Assembly (NCBI RefSeq): GCF_041956535.1
Contig: NW_027192221.1
Coordinates: forward strand, 203,969 to 258,166
DNA from: Calcarisporiella thermophila CBS 279.70
Lineage: Eukaryota > Calcarisporiellomycota
Direction of reading: 5' to 3'
Length of the DNA stretch: 54,198 nucleotides
Shown: positions 1 to 10,726 of the stretch, piece by piece
Layout: each line of letters opens with the position of its first letter
How positions within the stretch are numbered: the first letter of the stretch is position 1
The notes under the pieces: model-generated
Seen by the model: only the letters and a program-made list of their open reading frames with translations
Databases searched by the model: none
Told to the model about the DNA's origin: nothing
Position numbers and translations under genes: made by a program

Positions 1-556
1 CTCCCATATTCATTCATTAAAATTACCTAAGGAACTGGTGATTTCAGACATGGCGAACAATATGTGTGTCAATTAACTTAAAAGGAAGCGAACAAATTAC
101 TGATCAGAGTGAAAAAAAATCGAGACGGGATCTTTCTACAGAGGAACCTTCGATTTTGGTGAAGAGTAATTCCATAGCAATAGCAAGGATTACTTGGGGA
201 TGTTTATGAATCCAGATATTAGAGGTGAAGCTGGGCATGAAGAGCAGTATAGTCCTATTGACACATTCTTGCTACAAAAATTTGCTCATACAATTTGGCG
301 TTGCAAAACACTATATATATAGGTTAGAGTAAAACAAGATCATCGGATGAAAATACTGCTTGTGGATTGATATGGGTCTACTTTATACTTACATTCTCAC
401 ATTCACTATACATTGAACGAGTACTGATACATTTTGCATCCACTGAGGGTTATTTTTTCTTTGCCCGACTTTCCTATAAATATGGGAACTTTTTCTCATG
501 CGCCTCTACCAACTTCAAGACTCAATTTATTCTCTCAGCCCATTGTGTATTAGCGT
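1..556. other. 5' flank of the imine reductase-like gene
   Basis: No convincing gene. A TATATATA stretch at 312-319 on the + strand lies about 240 bases before the start codon at 557 and could be its TATA box. Short ATG-initiated frames occur between them (for example at 371, 14 codons), so the leader, if real, may carry upstream ORFs. The rest is AT-rich and featureless to me. Confidence 0.35.
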
Positions 557-1456
557 ATGGTTATCATGATATCTCACGAAATTCCCGGAGAGGTATCCAT
601 TATCGGTCTGGGAGATATGGGAACATCACTTGTCAAGACGCTACTGCGATCAGGATATCGGGTTACAGTCTGGAACCGAACAAGTTCAAAGGCTGAGCCA
701 TTGGTAAGTGAGGGAGCGATCCTGGCTCCTAGCCCTGCCGTCGCAATCAACGCGAGTCCTATCATCATCATTTGTGTCTCTGGATACAAAGCGTCGAATA
801 GCATATTAGAGAGTGAGGAGGTCGTCTCGGTGCTTCCTGGTCGACTGTTGATACAATTAAGCGGTGGTACTCCCCAGGATGCAAGAGAGAGTGAGGCTTG
901 GGCAATAGAACAGAAAGCCGAGTATATCGATGGGGCGATCCTGGCCACTCCTGCTCAAATCGGGATGCCAGAGACCACGATTTTTGTGTCTGGAGCAGAG
1001 CCTAGCTTCCAAAAGAGCCAGTCGCTACTCAAATGTCTTGCTGGAAATCTGCAGTATCTAGGGGTGTCAGTGGGCGCCGCCATCGCTTGGGAGCTCGGGT
1101 TCATGTCCTATTTATGGGGCTCAATGCTGGGCTTCTTCCATGGGGCCCGTATCTTTGAATCGGAGGGTATTCCAGTTGATGCCCTGGGATCCATGATCAT
1201 TAACATTGCCCCGCTCATAGGGGAGATGATCAAACACGAGAGCAGTGTTATCCAAGCAGAGGCGTATGAAACACCTCAGAGTACCCTAAGAGTATCTTCA
1301 CTGTCTGTAGAGTTAATCGTAAAACAAGCTCGAGAAGCAGGAATCAACTCTGATATACCTACATTTGTCCTGAGGCTTTTCAGAAAAGCTTTGGAGGCGG
1401 GATACGGGGAGCTAGAAATTGGTGCACTCATCAAAGTATTGCGTGAGGCCACCTAG
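557..1456 (+). CDS. Imine reductase / reductive aminase-like NADPH-dependent oxidoreductase
   Basis: Single exon, 299 aa. The N-terminal Rossmann domain (about residues 12-130) has the dinucleotide loop GLGDMG at 17-22, followed by a strand ending VWNRTSSKAE (38-47); the NRT after the strand is typical of NADPH-using 6-phosphogluconate/beta-hydroxyacid dehydrogenase relatives. The segment DGAILATPAQIGMPE and the helical C-terminal half match the imine reductase / reductive aminase family, whose members reduce imines or couple carbonyls with amines. At the position where many family members have Asp (or Tyr) in the active site, this protein reads AIAWELGF, with Glu179. Length is normal for the family. 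The gene is intronless although most neighbours have 4-40 exons, which is compatible with horizontal acquisition but does not prove it. Substrate unknown. A plain beta-hydroxyacid dehydrogenase is the main alternative. Confidence 0.85.
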   Translation: MVIMISHEIPGEVSIIGLGDMGTSLVKTLLRSGYRVTVWNRTSSKAEPLVSEGAILAPSPAVAINASPIIIICVSGYKASNSILESEEVVSVLPGRLLIQLSGGTPQDARESEAWAIEQKAEYIDGAILATPAQIGMPETTIFVSGAEPSFQKSQSLLKCLAGNLQYLGVSVGAAIAWELGFMSYLWGSMLGFFHGARIFESEGIPVDALGSMIINIAPLIGEMIKHESSVIQAEAYETPQSTLRVSSLSVELIVKQAREAGINSDIPTFVLRLFRKALEAGYGELEIGALIKVLREAT

Positions 1457-2460
1457 TGGTTATAATAATATCTGCTGGACTTAATCGCGTTCCCTCAAAA
1501 TGGTTTGGTTTTCTTGATATTAGGTTATAATGGATATTGCTTTTATTGGTGTGATATGTGCTTTTCACTGTTTCATGAATTCTTTATTTTGAGTTAAAAG
1601 CAGCATTTAATTGTGTTTTGAGAGATGAAAAAAATTTAGAGGCGTTGCTTAACTCATATGAGTATATTTCACTTCAACTCTTTCCCGGGATTCTCGTCCC
1701 CAAGCACTTGCTTTATAACTTTGTGTGATTTCCTCACCCTGTTGTTAATTTTGACAGATAAAACGTACCGTTCTAGGCTGAAATGTATTTGCGCCTACAC
1801 TATATTGAAATAAAAAACCTTAGTCATCAATTGAAAAAGCCATTAGCTAAGGCCTTGCCTTCGAATTTGCTTTTCATACTCAGCCACCTAAATTCCCTTA
1901 TTAAGTCGCTAAGAACGTATCGTTGTTGGGGAGGCAGGGTCAAAAATAAGCAATTTGGATAAGCAAGTATCACATCGATAAGAGGTCTTGGTATCGCTTG
2001 GAAGGCCTTTTTCCACTCTAGCAAAGGGAGAGGCACTTCCATAGGACAGGTAATTCCTTTGCTCTGCCAGAAATCTCTGTCTTTTTCATATAATGCAGAG
2101 CCAAGTAGAGACTTGCTCTTTTAATCGTTAGCTATATCTTACTATTATTCGCAGAGTCCATTAGGCGTCGATTTTGAATCTATCGCATGTAGCGCTTAAA
2201 CTGGTTGAACACCGTATTACCCTTGAAGCACCAATGATAATTCAGTAACAATCACTTCCATCAAGTCAATCATATCCTAATTGACACGCTCATTCGAATT
2301 CTCACACTTGGCTCAGCAATTAACTACTTTTGTCCATTTTGGGAAAATTCGCCTAATTTGACAATAGTATAGTAAGACCATAGGATATATAAACCCTGGA
2401 ACAAGATAATTTTTCCTCACCTTGCATTTTGTTCCTCTATCGATTTCTGCACTCTTCTCA
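1457..2460. other. Intergenic region with TATA box for the VOC gene
   Basis: About 1 kb between two + strand genes. TATATAAA at 2386-2393 is a good TATA box and sits about 70 bases before ATG 2461. A 71-codon frame on the - strand (1827-2042) looks mildly protein-like but has no recognisable family. Nothing else stands out. Confidence 0.4.
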
Positions 2461-2805
2461 ATGATCGATCACGTTGCTATCAAAGTCTACAATCTCGCTC
2501 TCAGCAAGCAATTCTATGCTCAATTGCTCAAGCCTTTGGGGCATAGCATCACGGTAGATAACGAGATTTATTGTATGTTTGGAAAGGGCGAGTTTGTTCT
2601 TTCCGGAGGAGGGCCTGCTAAATGCCACGTCGCGTTTAGAGCGAACAGTCGTGAGGCCGTTAATGCCTTCCATAAAGCTGGTTTAGAAGCTGGCGGTAAA
2701 GACAACGGCGCGCCTGGAATTCGCTCCGAATATGGCGACACCTATTACGCTGCTTTCCTATATGATCTAGACGGCAATAATATCGAGGCCGCATTTTACG
2801 AGTAG
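2461..2805 (+). CDS. VOC-family (glyoxalase / dioxygenase fold) small protein
   Basis: Single exon, 114 aa. It opens with MIDHVAIKVYNLALSKQFY, the classic first strand and helix of a vicinal-oxygen-chelate domain, has a central CHVAFRANSREAVNAFH unit, and ends with YDLDGNNIEAAFYE, the usual D-x-D/G-N-x-I-E metal-side signature. It is a single VOC module, so it should dimerise to form an active site. His4 and the Glu of NIEA are candidate metal ligands by family analogy. An in-frame ATG at 2422 exists, but the TATA box at 2386-2393 would put transcription start close to that codon, so 2461 is the likelier start and gives a protein beginning exactly at the domain. Substrate unknown. An AATAAA at 2865-2870 is a plausible polyadenylation signal. 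Confidence 0.85.
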   Translation: MIDHVAIKVYNLALSKQFYAQLLKPLGHSITVDNEIYCMFGKGEFVLSGGGPAKCHVAFRANSREAVNAFHKAGLEAGGKDNGAPGIRSEYGDTYYAAFLYDLDGNNIEAAFYE

Positions 2806-3533
2806 TTCTTCCATCTTCAGTTGGTTTGAATCCAAAAATTTGTCCATTGTAAAATTATTCTCTTAATAAATATTGTTCTTTTTCGAATAAAACCTGTTAG
2901 AAAGCGCAATGAGACCTCTTTTCGTCCTCCTCTCCATCTTCATCTCTCTATTGTGTGTTACATTGGATCAAATGGATAGAGAAGTTGATAGCACTTAATT
3001 AGTGAACCCTAAAGTCTCGTTTTATCTTTTATCTTTCATCTTGCTCCCTTTCACACTTCTGCTCCATGAAAGCGAAAGGCTTTTGTTTTTATCCATTAAA
3101 ATATTCGAGCAGAACCAAGGCAATAGAGGCTCGGTTTAGGATAAAATGACGTGTTAGAGCAAGGTTCAATAAGCCCCTATAGACCCGTATGCATTGCCAA
3201 TATTGGATAGCATCCTAGGATGCTAATAGGGTTACACTGTTGCACGGTGTATTCCTTTTCTATTCCCATTTATTAATTCCTCGAATAGCGTTGGGTCTTG
3301 TTTTGTGGCTTTGCTTCGATAGATTTTTCCAAAACCTTTGTTTTGGACATCATCTCGCCTAGTTTTCCCTCATCGAATATTGCCCATGCAATTTTCTTTC
3401 TAAGCTTAGAAAAAAAACACATCATTGCCTATACTATATGAGTTGTTCTATACGCTTAAACCTTTAGATAAGGTGAATAAGAAGAGGGAACACTCTCCGA
3501 ACATCTTCCATCTCATCCACACTTCCATATACT
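2806..3533. other. Intergenic region upstream of PGAP1
   Basis: AT-rich spacer holding the 3' end of the VOC gene (AATAAA at 2865-2870) and the promoter of the PGAP1 gene. I see no further gene and no clear repeat. Confidence 0.4.
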
Positions 3534-6500
3534 ATGGATGAAGATGACTCCCCATCAATTGATTCTGCATCTCCGCTCATCCCTTCCGATTCACTAGAGA
3601 CAGTTTCATCTTTTCTCGAAGGCAATCTTTCACTTCTCCTACACCCTGATTCTCGTGCATACCTCGAGGCCGAGGACGACGATCGGCCACGATCGGCAAC
3701 TCGGCGTAAATCACCCGGCAGAAGAGACACTGATGCTGCGCAAATAATTCCCGAACTAATTGCTACCATTGAGAGAGTCAGTTTGGAACAGAACGAGGCT
3801 AATTTGCCCTTGTCTTCCTCGTCATCCCCGAGCAATATCGTGCCATTGCAGGCTCTCGACTCGCATCCTCAGTCTTCCAGCTCTGATTACTCCGACGAAG
3901 AATCCAAGTTGGATCCGAAGTCTCCCGTGACTAATTATACCTTTAAAAATAGCGGGAGGCGCGGTTTTTTAACACTGGCTGGCATTTGTGGACTGGCGTT
4001 GGTTGCACTTTTAATGGTGTTTGACTCATTTTTGCATTACCACCGCGATGCTTTCGGTTGTGCACCCTCCTATATGCGGCCAAAATACGTTAAACAGATA
4101 GAATTTGATAGTGAGCGGACCCGATTCGCTGGAAAATATGCCCTCTATCTCTATCGAGAAAAAGGCTATGATACTAGCGATGAGGTGAAATATTTTATTA
4201 AGTTTTATTTTTGCTTATTTTGTAACAAATCTCCTTTCTCTCTATAGCCTTCTGGCATACCTGTGTTGTTTATCCCAGGGAATGCTGGTAGCTACAAGCA
4301 GATTCGTTCGATAGCGGCAGAGGCTACGGTGCAGTTTTATGAGACAATTGGTAGGGAAGCAGGTACTATAGAGCGAGGCGTTAGAAATTTAGATTTTTTT
4401 ACTGGTATTTATCTCAATGGTTAACTCTTCTTCATCTTCTATATTCATACTGAAGACTCACTCTCTAAATTTTGTTTCTCTTTAAAAGTGGATTTCAATG
4501 AAGAACTCTCGGCTTTACATGGCCAATCCCTGCTCGAACAGGCAGAGTATCTGAACGATGCCGTGCAGTACATCCTATCTCTTTATCCGCAATCACGTGC
4601 ACGTTCTCCGCTTTTCCCTCCTCAATCTCTACCTGATCCGACCTCTGTCCTCATAATTGGCCATTCCATGGGTGGCATCGTGGCTCGTGCAATGTTCTTG
4701 ATGTCAAATTATCAGCATGGGACGATCAACACTATTTTGACGATGTCAACTCCTCACGTGCTTCCACCTGCAACTTTTGATCAAGCTATTTCAGATATAT
4801 ACCGAGAAATCACTCAATATTGGAGGACGGGGTATGCGACGGGCGCCATGCTGGACGTGGTTCTAGTGAGTGTGGTGGGAGGGAATCTTGATGAAATTGT
4901 TGCATCCGATACCGCAGTCATCGAAGATCTAGTTCCAGCTGAGAACGGTTTTACAGTGTTTACATCTGGGGTACCACGCGTGTGGCTAGGGACGGATCAC
5001 CTCTGTATTTTGTGGTGTAATCAGCTGGTGCGTGTGATAGCGGGAGTTCTATTAGATGTGGTCGATGCACGTAGACAGGAGCAGACTAAACCAGCAAAGG
5101 AGCGTATGCGAGCCTTTCGTAACGGCTTGCTGGATGGACTGGATCTGCGAGCTGAGTCGCCCCAAGCTGACCAAGAGAATTTTATCGATCGGCAGGTAAA
5201 GACACTGTTGGATTTGAATAATATAAAACACACAGAGATTCAACAAGAAGAGCCATTCTCACGGAGCATTGTGAAGCCCTCAGTTGAGAATCCGGCTGAA
5301 GTTGACCTGCTTGCGATCCCAATGGCTGGATTCGACACTTTTACGCTCTTGACAGATCAACCCCTGGGCGGTCGATTCGACGTCCTACTTTGTGAAATGA
5401 TGAGTTCTCAACGAAAGCGGCTGTCTTGTGTGTCTGTTAATTCGTTGGCGGTGGCTGTGCCCGCCTCAACGGTACAGGACGCAACTCCTTTCTCGGGAAG
5501 AGTGTTTACCCTACTTGAGCTCCGTTCTCATGAGTTTGAAAAGTTCAAGTGGATAGCCTGGCTTGATCGGGGTGGATATGGTCCTAGCGGAGGCTTTGTG
5601 TCTGCCGGCTTTTCTGCTTCCATGGGGCGTGATCTCACCCTTACCAATGGGGTTTGGACCGTATTAACGCGTGGGCTTGCTATACACCATTTTAGGAACA
5701 GGCCTGTGCTTTCGGCAGTGATCCACCTCCCTTTCTTTGAAAGTAGCCTGCTGGCATACCACCTCACGCTCCGGCAATTGGGGTGCCCCATATCCAAACA
5801 CGGTGGGGAGTTTTTTCGGCCGTTGGTGCGGCAATCTGTCGCAGGAATGTATGAGGTGAAATGGCACGTCAATGTATCGGATATGGACTTATCTTTTCAT
5901 GGACCCGCCCCTTATGCCACTTCCCGCACGATTAACCGCCTCCCCTCTCCACTGCTCGATCATCGCGGTCTCACGTTGAGATTGTGGACGGATCCTCGTT
6001 GCATTCAGGGAGTGGAACTGGAACTCACCCTGGATGTTTACGGGAGTTGGGGCAAGCTAGTCACACGGTATCGAATGGTGCTAGCCGCTTTTCCAGCTGT
6101 TGTTGTCCTCTTGGGACTTTGGTCGCAAATGCGAATGTGGTGCAAGGGTGAAGCCTACCCACATATGGGAGAGGCCTTTTGTTATATTGCGAAGCGTGTG
6201 CTTCCCATATTACTTATGGGTATTTCGGCACTCGCGGTGTGGCAAACAGTGGAGCCTTCGGCTGTGATCGCCGTGCCGGATATGGACGTCAGTGGAAACA
6301 GGACCCTGAAGATGATGGAGGATTACATCGGGGGTACACGTAAAATGCTAGGATTTGACCTTATCGATGTGTTGATCGGAAATCTGGACCCTTTCTTCTG
6401 GTGGTTACCGGGTTTTTTCCTCGTAATATCGTGCGGTGTCGCAGTGGCAGTCTGGCTGATGGTGGGCGGGTTTGTTAGAGGGGTGGTGCGCATTATTTTG

Positions 6501-7265
6501 ACCTTAGGCAAAATGGATATCGTGCCACTGTGGACGCTCAATCGGTAATTTAAATTTCATTTGGTTAGCAATGGGCCGTCAGCCGGGATCTCATATAAAT
6601 TTTATTTTTGCTCTTTTTTGTTTAGTAGGCAGTTGCAAGAAACACATTTGAGCAGGCTAAGACGGCGGCTTGTCACTACCGTTGTCTTGTTTGTGCTCAT
6701 TGCAACACTAATTCCGCATCAGTTCGCCTTTATCGTGGCTGTTCTGGTAGAGCTTGTGACCTGCGTCCGCGCTGGCGTCTTATCTCACATTGCTAGCGAC
6801 CCGCTTGATCGCTTGAAGCATCGAGACCGTTTTCACTATCTTGAGGGGGTTTTGATATTGCTGGTGACACTTCTTCCGTTTAATCTACCGGTGCTGATGG
6901 TGTGGATCAGAAACTTGTCGGTGAAATGGTTCGTCCCATTTTCTTCGGATCATAATATTGCAGCTGTTGCCCCATTCTTGGTGCATGCAGAGGTGATGGT
7001 TTCGACGGCGTCGCTGGGGCGAGGTCAAGGTGGATTGTTTGAGAAGATGGACTACAAACTTCAGTGGACCATGGATTTTTTCTGGGCTGTGATGGTGTGG
7101 TGTGGCCTAATGTATGGGGTGAGGTATACTTGGTGTCTCAGTTGGGTGGGGGCGACAGCGGTATTGTGGATGTGCTTCCTACATCTAAGAAGCTCGTGGG
7201 TCGTCAAGGCGATCGGAGTTCGGGTAAAAGATATGCTGAAGTTTTGGAGGAAGAAAAGGTCTTGA
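3534..7265 (+). CDS. BST1: GPI inositol-deacylase, PGAP1/Bst1 family
   Basis: Exons 3534-4184, 4248-4404, 4489-6544, 6629-7265; 1,166 aa, in phase throughout. The protein is an ER membrane lipase that removes the acyl chain from inositol of GPI anchors so that anchored proteins can be sorted into export vesicles. One membrane span (about residues 145-168, FLTLAGICGLALVALLMVF) precedes the family-typical CAPSYMRPKY. Exon 2 gives IPVLFIPGNAGSYKQIRSIA and the join gives LDFFTVDFNEE, both hallmarks of the family. The nucleophile elbow is GHSMGG with Ser329 predicted catalytic; His440 (TDHLC) is a candidate triad His. The C-terminal third carries about eight hydrophobic spans. Length agrees with fungal Bst1 proteins (about 1,000-1,150 aa). 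The last acceptor is a TAGTAG doublet (6625 or 6628), both in frame. Confidence 0.95.
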
Positions 7266-7748
7266 GACCAGGGGCGTGGTTCTTCATCCCTCTTTACTTA
7301 AATTATATAATGGAAAGATAGAGCTTGTTTTAATATGTAAAATGTTTCGACTATTTCGCTGCTAATTTTAATTCCTTTTTCTCGTTCTTGGCTTTTGTAC
7401 TTGTTTATAGATAGGGTTTTCATTTATGGAACTTTTGATTCTTTTCTTTCTTCAATTATTTCAATTTTTGCTGCTTATATATATATGGTTCTTCTTTCCA
7501 ATTTTCCTGCTCTTTTTTATTTTTTTTCTTATTTTTATTTTTCAACGGTTATCCATTTGTCATTTCCTATCACATTTTGCTTTTTTTTTCTTAAGAGGCG
7601 TGCATAAATGGCAGAAAGGTAGAGGTTCTCTAATATACAAGTTCTATTACAGTCCCTGTTGAAAAGATTCCAATAACAAACAAATCCCCTTTATAACAAG
7701 CAATTTTTTTTGTCACCTATATGCCTGTTAAAAGACAAATATTTTCAA
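7266..7748. other. Convergent 3' region between PGAP1 and CDC16
   Basis: Very T-rich spacer (long T tracts around 7420-7590) between two genes that converge. It should hold both 3' UTRs and polyadenylation sites. Two overlapping short T-rich frames here encode almost only Phe/Leu/Ile/Ser and are composition artefacts. Confidence 0.4.
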
Positions 7749-10350
7749 TCATGTCCCTATCATGGCCGTATCAAGGCGTAGAGGATCTGTGGCCGAATAT
7801 TCTAAAATTCCCGTTAGCAGGTCAGAGGCCACCACGTCGTCCGATCTTATTGCAAGTGCCGCATGATAGCTTGCGATGGCAGCATCAGTTTCTCCTCGTA
7901 GCTGGTGAAGCATGCCAAGCGCGGCATGAGCAGCGGCATTTTGAGGAGAGATGACGAGCACTCGGGAGAAAAGATCTAATGCAGTGTCAAATTGTCTAAT
8001 GAAACGAGAGAGCATTAATTAGAAACAAGAACGACGAAAACATAAATAGAATGTGATTTCTCATTACTTAAGTTTCCGATAGCAGTGACCCAAATTGTTA
8101 TAGGCCGTTTCTTGCATTTCTGGAAAGGCATAGGTTGCCTCCATGAGTTCGAGAGACTTGCGTAAATGGGTAATGGCCTGTTCATATTCCCCTTTGTTGT
8201 AGTGCAAAACCCCAAGCTCATTTAAAAGCAATGGGTCCAAGTCGCAGATGCGATAGGAGGCAAGGAGGTATTCTTCCGCTTGCGTGATATGAGAGAGATG
8301 AAGATGTTGCATTCCGATAAAAAGGGGAGGGAGATGGGATCTATATTGAAAAATTGGGCACTCTAATAAAACCAGGGATAATCTGGCCAGCTAATAAGGC
8401 CAACATACCCTTGAAATAGGCGTGAGCTTGTCGAATATGCCGAGATTGCTTGGTCATGCTCGCCTTCCATCGCAAAGGAGTGTCCAAAGCCGATCCATGC
8501 TGGGCCATAGCGCATATCCATTGTAGATGCTTTGCTGAAATAACGCCGTGCTTCGGAATTTTTCCCTATCAGGTAATAGTAGACGCCCACGGCGAACCAA
8601 GAGACTGGCAGCGTTGGATGTTTAGCAACGAGCTCGTGAGCTAGGATAAAAAGTTTATTTTTTTTGCGAAGCTCATATAGGCAGGCGATGTAAAGAGGTA
8701 AACTGGGGAGGTCGAAGGGGTCTATCTCAATGATTCTAAAAGAAGGAAAACTCAAATTATTTAGAAAACCAACGAGAGGAAGCTGCCAAGAAGAATAGCA
8801 ATACTTACTTTGAGAGTGTCTCGAAACATTCTTCAAAACGGCATTGAGTGTAACATATGTCAGCGCGGCATAGTAATACTTCTGGATGATTGACGAGGGA
8901 GTATTTTACACCGAGTGTTGATATGGCAGTATCAATATCCTCTAAATCATTGTACTGAAGATATTATAAGTATTCGCTTAATAATGTCTTTAGCGGAGGT
9001 TATTCTTTGAAATTGTAAAGTATACCTTTTTCAATTTCGTCAAGTAGAGCGATTTTACAAATTCAGCGTCCTCATCGAGCTGATCGGCAAATTTTAGTGA
9101 CGCTATTAATGCATGTTCTAATTGGCAAGAGTAAAAAAATACCTGTTTTGTATAAATGTTTTACAACTAATCAATGAAGAGGCTATCACCTTCTTTACTT
9201 GAGAGCATCTGTTGACATATTAATGCATCAAATGCCTAATAGAAACACAACAAAACTATTAGCATTTTTATTTTCAAATAGTGATTACAAGAGACGCATT
9301 GTTTACCTCATAGCATTTAATGTCTATAGCTAGCGCTTCTTTGAAACAACGCTTTGCTCTATCCATATTATTCTGCTTTTGATAAACAAGCCCTCTGTAA
9401 TAGCACATTGAAGCCTCTAGCTAAGAGAGTAGTATTTTTGGTTTATAAAAGTTTCTTTAAAATGTAAGAGCAAAGGTCGTTGTTATTAGTTTTGTTGAAT
9501 TACCTTGACACCGCCATCCACATTTTTGACTTCTGGCAAATCTAAAAAGTTTGAAGGGTTGAAAACTTAGAATTCTATTTGTATTAAGGAGAAATATACG
9601 GCAATTTGCCTTTTCCTTGTGCAAACGGGTTTTCTTTTCCAAGGATATCGAGCGCTTCCTGATATTTTTCTTGTTTTATCTATTCGGATAGAGAAAATAA
9701 GTGAAAAATTATTCCCTATGGAAATAAGAAGTGCATACCATGCATTGAGCCGCCAGTAACCGGCATGCAACGCTATTATCGAGCAAATTCTTCTTAAATA
9801 GAAGTTTTTCCGCGCGCGTATATTGCCCAGTGTGATAATAGACTTGTGCCAACCAGAACACGTCGTTAGGATCACCTTCTGGAAATAAATCGATGCAAAC
9901 AAAGAGTCATTGTTACCGCCACCTAGTCATTCAAGCATGAAACTGCTTACCTGTTAGCGCCACTACTTTATCTCCCCAAAATGCTGCGGTCTCCCACAAA
10001 TGTTGTTGTAACGCGTCGTGCCGCAACATTCTTAATCGATCGACCCTTGTTGGAGGTCTGAAGCTCTGGTTTCCGAGCATCGAAGGGGTGCTCTGGTGAG
10101 CGAGTGCAGGAGAATTGTGGAATGGGTTAATTAATAGCGGGGGGGTTAGTCCAAGCGTCGACGATGCGCCGCTTATGTTTGGGCCCGATTGTGGGGTAAA
10201 ATCAGAGGAATTAGAGAGTTGCAATCGTGGTTCACGAAACTTAGTTGGGGTAGCCATGGGGTTGGTCTGATGCTCATGAGAGGATGTGGCACCTCCTCCT
10301 GCGCCGCGGCGACGCGTGGAACGCGTGGAGCTTGGAATATTTCGTGGCAT
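7749..10350 (-). CDS. CDC16: Anaphase-promoting complex subunit Cdc16/APC6 (TPR protein)
   Basis: Eleven exons on the - strand: 10350-9951, 9878-9739, 9679-9610, 9541-9504, 9420-9307, 9235-9190, 9117-9026, 8954-8809, 8735-8409, 8340-8068, 7995-7749; 630 aa. This is a TPR scaffold of the APC/C ubiquitin ligase, which targets securin and mitotic cyclins for destruction. A Ser/Arg-rich tail is followed by VDRLRMLRHDALQQHLWETA, the conserved Cdc16 start, then GDKV, and tandem TPRs including EASMCYYRGLVYQ, PVSWFAVGVYYY, YGPAWIGFGHSFAMEGEHDQ and NNLGHCYRKLK. Intron 3 (9609-9542) must use a GC donor, because only that leaves the phase needed to read KDLPEVKNVDGGVKLEAS. The start is shared head-to-head with the BOI gene 376 bp away. 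Confidence 0.95.
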
Positions 10351-10726
10351 TAATATGTCAAGAGAGGAGAGGAATAATGAATAAACTAAATTGAATAAAA
10401 CACACTATTATGGAGTGTCAGTAAGACATCCGTTTGGAGGCGGCTACGTCACCTGCATTTTGATTGGTGGAGAGGTGAGTTTTATTATTTCGTTCGAAGT
10501 TTTATTTTTTATACTTCGTGCACATCAAGGTCAAGGATGAAAAGCATCGACATCATCTTGTCGAGAAGCATTTTGAATCTAGCCAATTTTCCTTGCTAAT
10601 TATATCTTCATCATAAAATATAACTCTTTTATTTCTTTTTTGTGTATATTCAGTTACTCGATCCTATTATTTATTTCCTCTCGCACTTAATACTATTTAA
10701 GATATTTCTAATATACACAATCCCAC
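10351..10726. promoter_or_regulatory. Shared divergent promoter region, CDC16 / BOI
   Basis: The 376 bases lie between the two start codons of divergently transcribed genes, so both promoters must be here (or overlap the genes). I see AT-rich tracts towards the BOI side but no unambiguous TATA box or named operator. Confidence 0.5.

Noticed and set aside
1827-2042. 71-codon - strand frame in the intergenic region before the VOC gene
   Set aside because: Composition is fairly protein-like, but there is no recognisable family, no promoter and no splice support. Kept only as a note.
3464-3835. 123-codon - strand frame over the start of PGAP1
   Set aside because: Antisense shadow of PGAP1 exon 1; its Ser/Arg/Glu bias mirrors the Ser/Asp-rich sense strand.
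5528-5872. 114-codon - strand frame inside PGAP1 exon 3
   Set aside because: Antisense shadow of a GC-richer coding exon with clear lipase-family sense translation.
7395-7662. Overlapping T-rich frames after PGAP1
   Set aside because: Phe/Leu/Ile-only translations from T tracts in a convergent 3' region.
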